64,000 nucleotides of DNA from Lachancea mirantina (taxonomy: Eukaryota; Ascomycota; Saccharomycetes; Saccharomycetales; Saccharomycetaceae), in the NCBI GenBank assembly GCA_900074745.1, contig LT598467.1, forward strand, positions 186,001-250,000. The letters run 5' to 3'. The position numbers and the translations under genes are program-made. This document shows, in pieces, positions 29,801-37,130 of the stretch. The notes below the pieces were generated by a model. The model saw nothing but the letters and a program-made list of their open reading frames with translations, did no database searches and was not told where the DNA came from. How positions within the stretch are numbered: position 1 is the stretch's first letter; the number at the start of each line of letters is the position of its first letter.

Positions 29801-30453
29801 CCTCGAGATTTTCGGCAGTATTGAAAGATAGAATCAAAAGACTTTTGCAAAACCAGCAAGAATACATTTTGGATCTCGATGTAGGCGTCAATTACCAATT
29901 TCCCCAACTCGCCGGATCACGGCACGACTTGAAAAATCCTTTACTTGAGTTGGTCAAGTATCTATGCCACATCATGCTTTTTGGTAAGACAACCGTTCTG
30001 GAGGTTCGTCAACTGAGAAAGGATCTACTGAAAATCTTCGACATGCGAGAATTTGATCCTGCAACGGCATTCAAGTATCCAAGTGCCTCTTTAGTCATTG
30101 GAAATCTTATTTGCGAATATTGCCATTCTTTGGACGACATCGATTTTTGTCTCATAAAGCCAAATGAGTCCTTCGCGTGTTCTTATTGCCATCGCCACTT
30201 TGACACCGTTTTGCTTCAAGAGAATCTCATACAAACACTACAAATCGAACTGCAGAATTATTACACACAAGATCTCAGATGTGTCAAATGCGGCAAGATC
30301 AAAGAAGATCTGCTATCAGAACATTGCCCTTGCTCTGGATCGTGGACTGCGACTCTTAATGAGAGGCAACTTTTTGAGAGGATTGAAACCTATCAGAACG
30401 TTGCAACGTATTGTAACTTTAGCCTTCTCGACGCTGTTATAAGTGACCTTTAG
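23875..30453 (+). CDS. POL2: DNA polymerase epsilon catalytic subunit Pol2
   Basis: 2192 residues (S. cerevisiae 2222), the leading-strand replicase. Exonuclease motif I is FDIETTKAP, with the acids at about 268 and 270. Polymerase motifs follow in order: DVASMYPNIM (A), NSFYGYVMRKGSRW (B) and LELDTDGIW (C), with catalytic Asp at about 853 and 855. Numbers are offset by 22 from the yeast protein, so the fold is complete. A canonical PCNA-binding motif QTSLTKYF lies at about 1171-1178. The C-terminal half is the inactive B-family remnant that contacts CMG. It ends in two zinc modules, CEYCH...CSYCH and CVKCGK...CPCSG, the second region binding Dpb2. I start at ATG 23875 (MSNRYGRSG); a TTG six codons upstream is ignored. 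ORC5 follows after 135 bp. Confidence 0.98.
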   Translation: MSNRYGRSGTARFVKNTAMEGRLGGITMTAQQLVDAAKTDEIDTMMGFERYIPPIFEGRAKTPQEIPGRVGWLSNMHATIIPKQHSQAVGDAGISGVDFYFLDEEGGSFKSTVTFDPYFLVECMVETRVNDAEEFLRKHLEHCLKKVEVVIREDLSMSNHLLGLKRTLLKLSFTNVSNLHEARKLLRPIFLDNEAHKLQRSIYEPSNIEKADVKVLLTNIREYDVPYHVRVSIDKDIRVGKWYKVTSRGLFEMVEKVAFADPVVLAFDIETTKAPLKFPDASIDQIMMISYMIDGDGFLITNREIISEDIEDFEYSPRPEYPGNFTIFNEDNEEQLLKRFFEHIRDVRPTIISTFNGDFFDWPFVDTRAKIHGLDLSQEIGFAPDLEGEYKSPYCTHMDCFRWVKRDSYLPQGSQGLKAVTQAKLGYNPIELDPELMTPYAYERPQHLSEYSVSDAVATYYLYMKYVHPFIFSLCTIIPLNPDEVLRKGTGTLCEMLLMVQAYKGNILLPNKHVDPIERFYDGHLLESETYVGGHVESLEAGVFRNDLKNEFKIDPTAIDELLADLPHALKFCVEVENNSELGKVTNLKEVEDQIKESLLDLKVNNERNELPLIYHVDVASMYPNIMITNRLQPDSVKSEHDCASCDFNRPGKQCDRRLKWSWRGEFSPAKMGDYNMVKSALQNEMFPNRKKNARRQFLTFEELSYFDQVSHIKKRLSDYSRKNYRKVKTSEVVEREAIICQRENPFYVNTVRSFRDRRYEFKGLVKVWKKKMSEIDSNKKHERDEAQKMIVLYDSLQLAHKVILNSFYGYVMRKGSRWYSMEMAGITCLTGATIIQMARALVERLGRPLELDTDGIWCILPESFPENFELKLTNGKTLYLSYPCSMLNYKVHRQFTNNQYQNLVDPINHRYEMHSDNSIFFEVDGPYRAMILPTSKEEGKGIKKRYAVFNMDGSLAELKGFELKRRGELQLIKNFQRDIFSMFLEGDTLKSCYAEVAAVANRWLDVLDSRGVMLEDEDLIELICENRSMSKTLKEYEGQKSTSITTARRLGDFLGEEMVKDKGLQCKYIISSKPAGSPVTERAIPVAIFSADMSTKRTFLRRWLVDASLDDFDPRAILDWSYYRERLASVVQKIITIPAALQNVVNPVPRVEHPDWLRKKIAISEDKLKQTSLTKYFKKTTKVPVIEDIEDGFGGAFSNEVSAKKNAKVISRKILKRRSKEDVEEESLVLPLQIPYLEDDYAGWLKCQKIKWKIQARDRKRRTQLFGNTSSASHRSPLGSIIRKQAETYANSTWEILQYKETSEPGVLEAQVLLDQKVHSLKFIIPKTVYINFKSDLLPEGSIKNCTVEKSSALLPNRNELQDSNRSTLFKLTLPEEAFLDEIQNSCSIVNDQGVLGMFESSITTTQRAIIELGSSVQFTSDAIGALGRGLQKGFERKSLQAGSCERYLEKVHFDVIYLLHVSTNVGYEYFILFKGWDRHSEIYVLKPSENAQDLSSSAIESLFKESCSRAKGGMAFNILKDFPQEITIEQKSFTNLSKLYKQLSQSISKTANEKGSRLVLLLQSPFIEKMKRAVKPLNILPLMELSIGEFILNPLNWQNTVRKKIVSSILSLNGWLEEWIALSRYSGIPICNLRLDKMRHIIDVMYARKLKRDDIVLWWNNKTPIPDYGGLEKDFNLTTSSFRRDLSLNVFNRQEVYDNVVFEIELKNLTVNTVLTSALINEAEGSDNTDLSSFQKDPSSGEGAGLVEDSFSNFALSVLRSLLKSLWDDAMIENRTADSLIHAFMEWINSSDSRLFDPSLQYHVHNLTKKALLQLVNVAKTLGSTVIFADRSKLLIKTSKTTVESSYAYGQYLIKAVRSAPMFNFLDLSIKKYWDLLIWMNRNNYAGHACDEIKDADEQDLRAYSEWHIRAFLPPIYQQEFDDWLIIILDSMVKAKESYLRQKTDSLRMTQIVHLEDARGVRDKQDPDFLQGFTSRFSAVLKDRIKRLLQNQQEYILDLDVGVNYQFPQLAGSRHDLKNPLLELVKYLCHIMLFGKTTVLEVRQLRKDLLKIFDMREFDPATAFKYPSASLVIGNLICEYCHSLDDIDFCLIKPNESFACSYCHRHFDTVLLQENLIQTLQIELQNYYTQDLRCVKCGKIKEDLLSEHCPCSGSWTATLNERQLFERIETYQNVATYCNFSLLDAVISDL

Positions 30454-30471
30454 CATCATGTTCAACAACAT

Positions 30472-30479
30472 TCACGTGA
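30472..30479. promoter_or_regulatory. TCACGTGA box before ORC5
   Basis: A full palindromic Cbf1-type site in the 135-bp gap between POL2 and ORC5, about 110 bp before the ORC5 ATG. The same octamer recurs in several promoters of this window. Confidence 0.6.
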
Positions 30480-30588
30480 CTTTTTTACAAGAACAATACT
30501 ATTCGTAAACCATTCGAAATTGCATCAGATCAACAATCTAAGAAATGCTAAATAGAACACTCTCGATATCGCTAGGTTGTACAAGTCA

Positions 30589-32004
30589 ATGAGCGATGGA
30601 TCATCAAGGTTGAGCTTCAGAGATTACCAACTAACGGCCTTAAATTCATTTGTGAATCCATCATGTCATTTAGCAGTTGATAATCTCATCATTCATGGGC
30701 AACGCAGTTCTGGAAAATCATACACATTACAAGATTTCTTCGGAGGTAACCCGCGATTACTCCATTCTTGGCTTAATGTTGCCGAACTCGTAACGTGGAA
30801 GCCATTGTTGCAACATGTGGCAAAAAGTATAGCTGATACGCTGAAAAAAGCGTTTCACAAGGTAGATGTGGTTGATCAAGATGCACTGGAGGCCGAGGAC
30901 TTTTTCCTTCTCATCAAATTTTTGCAAATTAATTTCAAGAAATATGATTTTTTAGAGCACGACGTGAATTTGTTCGTGGTGCTTGACGGATTTGACCAAC
31001 TCCAAGAATTAGATTTCGAACTATTCCCAAAGTTTTTGAAGTTGCATGAAGCGCTGCCTTCAGGGTCCAAAATCCACCTGAGGTTCATTTATACCATTCA
31101 AAGCAGTGCCTTTGTTTCGCGATATCGAACGTATCTCATACCTACTATTGTATTCCCCAGGTACAGGTACGATGAAGTCATGGCCATATTACTGAAAAAA
31201 AAGGCCAAACAATATGCTGAAAGCGAAACTCTTCTCAAGAGAGTACTAAGATGTGGAATTGATCCAGAAGATACCGTTTTTGAGCAAATTGTTGAAAATT
31301 ACATCAGACTCACGGTTCAAGCTTTCCACTCATACACGGGTAATGATCCTGTTGCCCTCGAACACCTGTTGGACTGTAAATGGGAATCATATACGAATGA
31401 GATAACGGCTAAAAACGTTACTGAACCAGTACTTCTATACAAATCAAATTTGAGCCTTTACTTGTCTACGGGAGAAACTTTGACAGAAAACACCGAGGAA
31501 CAAATTTCAGAAAACGAAGAGACAGCAACCTCGTACGAATTGTCTCTAATTTCGAAATATCTGTTGATGTCGGCTTATCTATGCTCATATTTGGATCCGC
31601 GGTACGACAGTAAGATTTTTTCAAAAAAATCACATTTGAGAGCAGGCAGATCCTCTTACGGACGTCGCAATAAAATGAGAATGAATCCTAGGTATTTACA
31701 ACCGTCCCTTTTTCCCCTAGAGAGACTTCTTTCGATTTTTCAAGCTATTTTCCCTCTTGAAGGTGTTGAAGACGATACAAAGAGCTTTCGAACTAAAGAA
31801 TATATGAGATCTAATGTGGAGGTTTATGAGAATTTAGCTGAGCTCAATACGCTCAAGCTGATTATGACAGCGGCTCCAAAGAATGTAGATTATCTGAGCT
31901 ACAAGATAAAATGGAAAATTAACGTTCCGTGGGAAATTATAAAGGAAATTGCATCCACGATAGACTTCGACATTGCAGGGTATTTCTCTGATCTACATAA
32001 TTAA
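30589..32004 (+). CDS. ORC5: Origin recognition complex subunit Orc5
   Basis: 471 residues (S. cerevisiae 479). Orc5 is an AAA+ ATP-binding subunit of the complex that marks origins and loads MCM. Walker A is GQRSSGKS at residues 37-44; a Walker B-like LFVVLDGFDQL follows near 135. Conserved blocks: SWLNVAELVTWKPLLQ, VQAFHSYTGNDPVALEHLL, SLISKYLLMSAYLCSYLDPRYDSKIFSKK, YGRRNKMRMNPRYLQPSLFPLERLL, IFQAIFPLEGVE, IKWKINVPWEIIKEIAS. ATG 30589 (MSDGSSRLSF) is used; the frame is open four codons further to a TTG. POL2-ORC5 adjacency is kept from S. cerevisiae. Confidence 0.97.
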   Translation: MSDGSSRLSFRDYQLTALNSFVNPSCHLAVDNLIIHGQRSSGKSYTLQDFFGGNPRLLHSWLNVAELVTWKPLLQHVAKSIADTLKKAFHKVDVVDQDALEAEDFFLLIKFLQINFKKYDFLEHDVNLFVVLDGFDQLQELDFELFPKFLKLHEALPSGSKIHLRFIYTIQSSAFVSRYRTYLIPTIVFPRYRYDEVMAILLKKKAKQYAESETLLKRVLRCGIDPEDTVFEQIVENYIRLTVQAFHSYTGNDPVALEHLLDCKWESYTNEITAKNVTEPVLLYKSNLSLYLSTGETLTENTEEQISENEETATSYELSLISKYLLMSAYLCSYLDPRYDSKIFSKKSHLRAGRSSYGRRNKMRMNPRYLQPSLFPLERLLSIFQAIFPLEGVEDDTKSFRTKEYMRSNVEVYENLAELNTLKLIMTAAPKNVDYLSYKIKWKINVPWEIIKEIASTIDFDIAGYFSDLHN

Positions 32005-32049
32005 TTCATTATATCAATAGTCATATCTCTGTACAAGGCCTGTGCCTTG

Positions 32050-33219
32050 ATGCAAACAAGCCAACAGAATTGTTACGAAATGGTAGAATATGAGTTTGAT
32101 CCTCAAAATCCGCTTAAGTTGAGAAAACTTGGTGACAAGTCGTCTCGGCTTACATCGACTGAATATGCTGATGAAAACAAGGATTGGCCATCCGACAGAC
32201 AACCAAAACGCAGACGCGATGTGTTGATCGATTATGATGCCTCCTCGGACTCATCAAACGACGACAGTTCTTCACCGACAAGCCTCAAAGAGAACGAGAC
32301 TAAAGAATTGAATGACGAAAATGATGACGACGACGATGATATGTTCAAGAGTGAAAACGATCATGACAACGAAACAAGTACGGCAAAACCGAGAAAGCCG
32401 AAAAAAGGTATCGATACTTTGGACGTGAGCAAGCTAATTCCTGAAGATGATATTTTCGATGACGAGGACTCACAATCGAGTTCTGAAAAAGAAGTCCAAA
32501 TGGATCCGTTCAATTTGAAAAACGAGATCGAGTCCGGGGCTTTTGACCGCGATGGAAACTACATTGAAGCCCACAATTCTGAAGACGAATTTAAAGCAGA
32601 GGATGAATGGATCAATGGTTGTAACGGCATAAAGGAAACATCCAGGGCGCAGGAAGCTCAGCTACAGAGGAGGCGATACGAACAAAAAATCAAGGAGAAA
32701 CTCAAAAAAGAAGCTCGATTGTTGAGAATCGACGAAGCCTTGGAGCGAATTTGTTTCTTCTTATTCCAAAATGAAACCGTAGCGGACGTTTTTGGTCGAA
32801 TGAACAAACTGCGCGCGCAAAGCTTGAAGAAAGAATCCTCGCCTGGGAAATCAAACAAATCTTGTTCGGAACCAAAGTTTGTAATAAATTCGATAAAGTA
32901 TTTCACAGATATTGTCAGTATTTTGGAACAAAAGGGAGTGGCCAGCGTTTACGAGCTTACGCGTGCCAAAGCCGTAAGTCTTTTCGACGATGAGACCCTT
33001 AACACTGATAAAGCTAACGACTTCAATACAAAGCAGTGGCAATTCAAATGGCTTGATGCTCTCGACAAGGTCAATGGGGATTTTTCTAATTATGAAATGC
33101 AGCATTGGAAGAATAACTATTTTAACGATCAAGTCATCGTCAAGTACTTGCAAGACCTGGACGAGCCGCGAAATTGGCTTGATATCAAGACTTTGTCATT
33201 CATGGCCGATGGCCAATAG
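32050..33219 (+). CDS. LIN1: Lin1/Snu40-like U5 snRNP-associated GYF protein
   Basis: 389 residues (S. cerevisiae 340). The family (human CD2BP2) associates with U5 snRNP through Prp6 and has been linked to Irr1 cohesin. The N-terminal half is strongly acidic and Ser-rich, with a basic KPRKPKKG patch. The family block is MDPFNLKNEIESGAFDRDGNYIEAHNS, cited here only by its ends (MDPFNLKNE, FDRDGNYIE), with a coiled RRRYEQKIKEKLKKEAR region after it. A diverged GYF-like end follows (WQFKWLDALDKVNGDFSNYEM). I take the first ATG, 32050; an ATG at 32080 (MVEYEFDPQ) is a good alternative. Only 45 bp separate it from ORC5. In S. cerevisiae it lies on chromosome VIII. Confidence 0.85.
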   Translation: MQTSQQNCYEMVEYEFDPQNPLKLRKLGDKSSRLTSTEYADENKDWPSDRQPKRRRDVLIDYDASSDSSNDDSSSPTSLKENETKELNDENDDDDDDMFKSENDHDNETSTAKPRKPKKGIDTLDVSKLIPEDDIFDDEDSQSSSEKEVQMDPFNLKNEIESGAFDRDGNYIEAHNSEDEFKAEDEWINGCNGIKETSRAQEAQLQRRRYEQKIKEKLKKEARLLRIDEALERICFFLFQNETVADVFGRMNKLRAQSLKKESSPGKSNKSCSEPKFVINSIKYFTDIVSILEQKGVASVYELTRAKAVSLFDDETLNTDKANDFNTKQWQFKWLDALDKVNGDFSNYEMQHWKNNYFNDQVIVKYLQDLDEPRNWLDIKTLSFMADGQ

Positions 33220-33235
33220 GCTTAAGATCGCCACG

Positions 33236-33709
33236 TTACCAGAAATCGACCTGTGGATTTGTCGTGTTTGTTTCAATTTCAATGTATCCCTGGACGTCTC
33301 CCGCAACAGTTTTTGAAATGTTGTCAATGTCCTCAAATGACAGCTTTCGCCCTTTATCGCGTGGAGGTCGGTTGTATGCCATCAACAATAGTCTGAACTT
33401 GTTCTTCACTTTTGTCAGATTCTTGTCATATTTTACCACGTTTGATTCTTCATTGTCCATTGGAATCTCTTCAATCATATCGATGATAGAACGCGCGGTC
33501 TTGTGCAACTGTGGCAGAGAGCTGTTTTCAAGTATAACTTCACACGCACCTTTCATCAACCCCACTGTAACGTATCTCTGAAATCCAACCTGAAGCCCGT
33601 ACTGCTTTCCCTCTAACAGATTATGCCGCAGATTTTCTTGTCTGCCCTCTTCAAAGCCTTCACGGTAAAACTGCTCTTCTAAATTCAAGACCGACTCCAA
33701 ATCAATCAT
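33236..33709 (-). CDS. LTO1: Lto1, CIA adaptor for Rli1 maturation
   Basis: 157 residues (S. cerevisiae about 161). Lto1 with Yae1 recruits the ABC protein Rli1 to the cytosolic iron-sulphur targeting complex. The N-terminal signature LNLEEQFYREGFEEG is followed by spaced glycines (EGKQYGLQVGF, then GLMKGA), the repeated Gx3 pattern of the family. The chain ends in a C-terminal Trp (QVDFW), matching the known terminal-Trp signal read by the CIA targeting complex. The stop lies 16 bp from the stop of LIN1, which is convergent. A TCACGTGA box at 33820-33827 lies 110 bp upstream of its ATG. Confidence 0.93.
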   Translation of the reverse strand: MIDLESVLNLEEQFYREGFEEGRQENLRHNLLEGKQYGLQVGFQRYVTVGLMKGACEVILENSSLPQLHKTARSIIDMIEEIPMDNEESNVVKYDKNLTKVKNKFRLLLMAYNRPPRDKGRKLSFEDIDNISKTVAGDVQGYIEIETNTTNPQVDFW

Positions 33710-33950
33710 AGTTGTGACTTGCCTTATTCAGCCGAAGCCATCGCAAGTGTATGGAATTGAGCACTGTAGGAAATATATGATGATTACTACACAGCTATTT
33801 CGGAAAAGGCACCTATAAATCACGTGAACATGCTTCATACTACCAAAGATGACCATTTTCGACTTCTTCTGCCCAGTGGAACCAGATCTTTGGGACGGCT
33901 AGGTCGAGAAGGCATTGATGTCGCTTGTTTGCCATTGAAAGAGTTCGCAG

Positions 33951-34172
33951 TCATACAATCTGTGCATTTTTGACTTCTTTACCGGTCTTTTTGATCTTTG
34001 CGAGCACTGTTTCAAATGGGAGATGCGTGAAGACGTCTACTGTCTGTTTCTCTAACGAAACTTCAAATTTGGAAACCTCAGGCTCCAATCTGGTCAAAAC
34101 TCTTTTGATAGAGTTCGAGCAGCCTTCGCAAGTCATTTTGACATCAAAGTGGTAGTGTTTGGCTTCGGGCAT
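33951..34172 (-). CDS. ATX1: Copper chaperone Atx1
   Basis: 73 residues, exactly the S. cerevisiae length. It carries Cu(I) in the cytosol to the Golgi P-type ATPase Ccc2 for loading multicopper oxidases. The copper-binding motif MTCEGC lies at 13-18 (ligands Cys15 and Cys18) in a heavy-metal-associated domain of beta-alpha-beta-beta-alpha-beta pattern; the conserved C-terminal Lys (KKTGKEV) is present. The 241 bp to LTO1 and 209 bp to DSL1 match the order in S. cerevisiae. Confidence 0.97.
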   Translation of the reverse strand: MPEAKHYHFDVKMTCEGCSNSIKRVLTRLEPEVSKFEVSLEKQTVDVFTHLPFETVLAKIKKTGKEVKNAQIV

Positions 34173-34381
34173 ATTACAAAAATTATTCCTGGTAAGTGGA
34201 AAAGGTTATGTCAATTGCTAGCTGGTGCTCAACCAAGTCCGTGAACTTTTATTTGACATCTCAATGCAAGTTTCTGCTGTGCACCCGGAGCCAGCATAAA
34301 GCACGCACTGACAAATGGTGAGCACTTAAAGGTTCCGGGTAACTTCCATGTGATCCAGAAATCTCCGGGATAAGTTCAACT

Positions 34382-36559
34382 CTAAAGACGATTTTCCTCA
34401 CGAACGTCTCTAATCTCGTCAATGCATTCTCTTCTGAGACCTGTATCTGCAAATAACTTGACGATCCATTGAATGATTTCGTCTGTTGTGAATAGGTAAA
34501 AATCGCCATCTGAAAACATAGTCATAATATCCGTCAGATGAGCATTGACCACTTTGCCAGTTATGACAAGTCTCTCTCTTAAATGCTCGTGTTGTGGATT
34601 ATCTCGTAACTCTTTGACTGACGTCCCCGCGGCTATAATATTGATCAATTTGGCAATGTTTTCTGAATTCTTCTCGGAAATAACATCCCATGAGAGGACT
34701 TTTTGAATTAGACATTCATTGTATGTGAAGTCAAGAAATTCGGATAGTCTGTTACCACCATTAACCAGTCGTAGAAGCGAAGGTATGACACTTTCTTGTA
34801 CGAAGGGCAAAAGCTTTTTCTTTGTGAATTCCCACTGGGGTCTGTTTTCTTCACTGGAAAACTCATTGAGCTGACGGAAAATCAGCTGCTGTGCAGTAAT
34901 CTTCATGTTTTCTATATGCGTACGCACAAAACGCTCATTCAATTCGTGCAAGCGAAAAAGATTAATTTTGGGCGAACATTCACTTATAACAACTGTTATA
35001 TCGTTGTAAAGTTGCCACCACTCAGTATATTTGCACATGCACATGGCCATAAAGGATGTGAGTAGTAATTGCAGCTTATAATGGTAAGTTGCTGATATCT
35101 GGTTTCGTCCTAGGGCATCACATCCTTTTTCGAAGTTTATTAGAGTTTGTTTAAATCCTTGCGGCATCCGTGTTATCATGAGACTTTCGTTTTTTGAATG
35201 TGCTTCTCTCTTAGTTTGGAAGTATTTAGCATCATTTTTCGGAAGCGGATCGATCTCAAGGTCAAGCGCGATTTCCTCCCCCCATCCATCATCCACATCT
35301 TCTTTGACGTGGTCTTTATCGTCTTTTTCTGCTTCATCATCATTCCAAGCCCACTCATCATCTAAATCATCATCCTGCTCTTGTTCAGGTTTCGATTCCG
35401 GTAAACATTTATTTTCGCGGTTTTCAACGAGCATTGGTAGTCTCCAGTTGTCACTTTCGAAAATGGCTCTTAGCTTCAATAATTCGTCATGAAGAATTTG
35501 ATCTAACTTCAAATCAATGATGATCTTTTCGTCAGCTAGGAGGACATCTAACTTACTCCTGTCATAACACCAGTGAACAGCGGTGTTAAGAGACAGATCT
35601 GCCATGGCGGCATTAATGTCAATTAGTCGCTGTCGTTGCTGTGATACAATCAGTAATTGTGCTGCTTCTTGCCTCACAAACTTGATTATTTCATTCACCA
35701 GGAGGTTGCCAATACTTTGCAATATCAGGTCCGCATCCTTTGCGCTTACAATGCCTGACAAAAATGTGGCCAGGTTTTGGAAGCTATCGAGCGTTAAGTC
35801 GATAGTACGAGTGCGTCTTTCAGATATGATACAGCTGCCCTCAAGAAAGAGTACGATATCCGAGGAAAACAGGAACTTCTTGAAAAAAAGTATAGTTTGT
35901 TCATGCTTCAGGTATTTGTCGGAAATAGCCGAGAGTTCTTGGATGACCACGTTTTTTGTCGCGATAGATTCTATTGAAGAAACAAACCAGCACGAAGAAT
36001 TGGAACCTAACACAGCATCTTCAAAAAGATGAGACTTCACACACTCAGATATTTCATTGTACAATATCTCATTGTCCCCTGACTCAGTTGTAAAACTGCT
36101 TCTGAAAGTGATGCTGTCCTTTCCAAATTTCCAGAACCCGTCGAGCGCATCACGAACGCGTTCGATGAGCTGAAAATGAAGATGATCCACCGAATCGTTG
36201 ACTGATTGTTTGAATTGCCTTGATTGGCCGGCCAGAATGTTTTTTTGCAGCTTTTGATGGATGTTGCGCAAAGAATAAAAGCACGATTCAAGTTCCCAGA
36301 GCTCTAAATTAACATAAAACTCCTTCAAGAGTCCTCCTATTATACGCAACTCCTTATAAGCATGTAATTTTTCTGTCAGTTCCACATCTGCTTTTAAAAG
36401 GGCATTGATGTCCGCGTTACGGTCATCAACCACTAGCCTTGGTAAAGCAAAATTTGGGTCATTTTTGATCGATTTTTTGACAATTTCGATTCTACCCAGA
36501 GCAAAAGGACCGTCTCCCAAAGGGCTTCGAGAATGATCAATCGAATTGGAGCCGCTCAT
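34382..36559 (-). CDS. DSL1: Dsl1, COPI vesicle tethering subunit
   Basis: 725 residues from ATG 36559 (S. cerevisiae 754). Dsl1 with Sec39 and Tip20 tethers Golgi-derived COPI vesicles at the ER. The N-terminal part (about 1-330) is helical. An acidic, unstructured lasso at about 390-440 holds tryptophans in acidic context (DDEWAWNDDE, VDDGWGEE), the kind of motif that binds alpha- and delta-COP. The C-terminal helical domain contacts Sec39. The open frame goes 25 codons further upstream to a TTG, but no ATG is there and that extension looks non-coding. Identity rests on length, acidic lasso and position between ATX1 and SIP3. Confidence 0.92.
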   Translation of the reverse strand: MSGSNSIDHSRSPLGDGPFALGRIEIVKKSIKNDPNFALPRLVVDDRNADINALLKADVELTEKLHAYKELRIIGGLLKEFYVNLELWELESCFYSLRNIHQKLQKNILAGQSRQFKQSVNDSVDHLHFQLIERVRDALDGFWKFGKDSITFRSSFTTESGDNEILYNEISECVKSHLFEDAVLGSNSSCWFVSSIESIATKNVVIQELSAISDKYLKHEQTILFFKKFLFSSDIVLFLEGSCIISERRTRTIDLTLDSFQNLATFLSGIVSAKDADLILQSIGNLLVNEIIKFVRQEAAQLLIVSQQRQRLIDINAAMADLSLNTAVHWCYDRSKLDVLLADEKIIIDLKLDQILHDELLKLRAIFESDNWRLPMLVENRENKCLPESKPEQEQDDDLDDEWAWNDDEAEKDDKDHVKEDVDDGWGEEIALDLEIDPLPKNDAKYFQTKREAHSKNESLMITRMPQGFKQTLINFEKGCDALGRNQISATYHYKLQLLLTSFMAMCMCKYTEWWQLYNDITVVISECSPKINLFRLHELNERFVRTHIENMKITAQQLIFRQLNEFSSEENRPQWEFTKKKLLPFVQESVIPSLLRLVNGGNRLSEFLDFTYNECLIQKVLSWDVISEKNSENIAKLINIIAAGTSVKELRDNPQHEHLRERLVITGKVVNAHLTDIMTMFSDGDFYLFTTDEIIQWIVKLFADTGLRRECIDEIRDVREENRL

Positions 36560-37130
36560 GGGTGCACAGATGCCGTCCTTGCTCTCAAATACACGCTCAT
36601 CGGCAAAATTAAAAACTACAAGGTTTCTATCCAACTTTTTTCGTCAAATATGACATAATCACTTTTGACATGTGACACTATAATTTTGAGTGCTATCGGT
36701 TGGAATACATACCTTCCGAGATCTCAAGAGAGGGCTATTCATGATTCTAAATTACTCAAGAAATTACTCGTTTTTGGATCTTGTGTTCAGTATTTTGATG
36801 AATGTTGGATTGGAAATGTTATCGATCATTAATAATCTGAGTGAGCTGAGTAAAGTTTTCATCATCAAAAACCAAAAATGAGCTTAAGAAAAACCGCATG
36901 CAAGTAGACTTAATTGCATGCGTTTTTAACCACAACAGGCCTGTACGAATTACTTTGAAGAACAATATGGATTGTAGATGGGACTCTTTGTATGAACGGC
37001 TTGGATCACGCTAAGTGCCTCTAAACTTTTTCGCATCTGCAAACTTATATACAATTTTAAGTTACCCTGCCTAAGGGTTCAGGACGGACATTAAGTCAGG
37101 GCACCCTCGCGCATTTGAGGATGAAATGGA
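36560..37130. other. DSL1-SIP3 intergenic region
   Basis: 571 bp between the DSL1 start and SIP3 stop, both on the minus strand. It contains the inverted repeat at 36890-36927 (separate entry). Short open frames at 36690-36881 have no family signal. Otherwise featureless and AT-rich. Confidence 0.55.
36890..36927. repeat. Inverted repeat with CGCATGCAA / TTGCATGCG arms
   Basis: Inner arms 36895-36903 and 36914-36922 are exact reverse complements (9 bp) around a 10-nt loop. After one mismatch, four A-T pairs extend the stem (36890-36893 with 36924-36927). Each arm also contains the palindrome GCATGC. It sits about 205 bp downstream of the SIP3 stop and 335 bp upstream of DSL1. Confidence 0.75.

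Noticed and set aside
33849-33902. 17-residue ORF MTIFDFFCPVEPDLWDG with a good ATG context, between LTO1 and ATX1
   Set aside because: Too short to support without conservation or expression data; no splice sites link it to anything.
36560-36634. 25-codon N-terminal extension of DSL1
   Set aside because: It opens at TTG with no ATG and does not resemble the family N-terminus; ATG 36559 gives the normal length.
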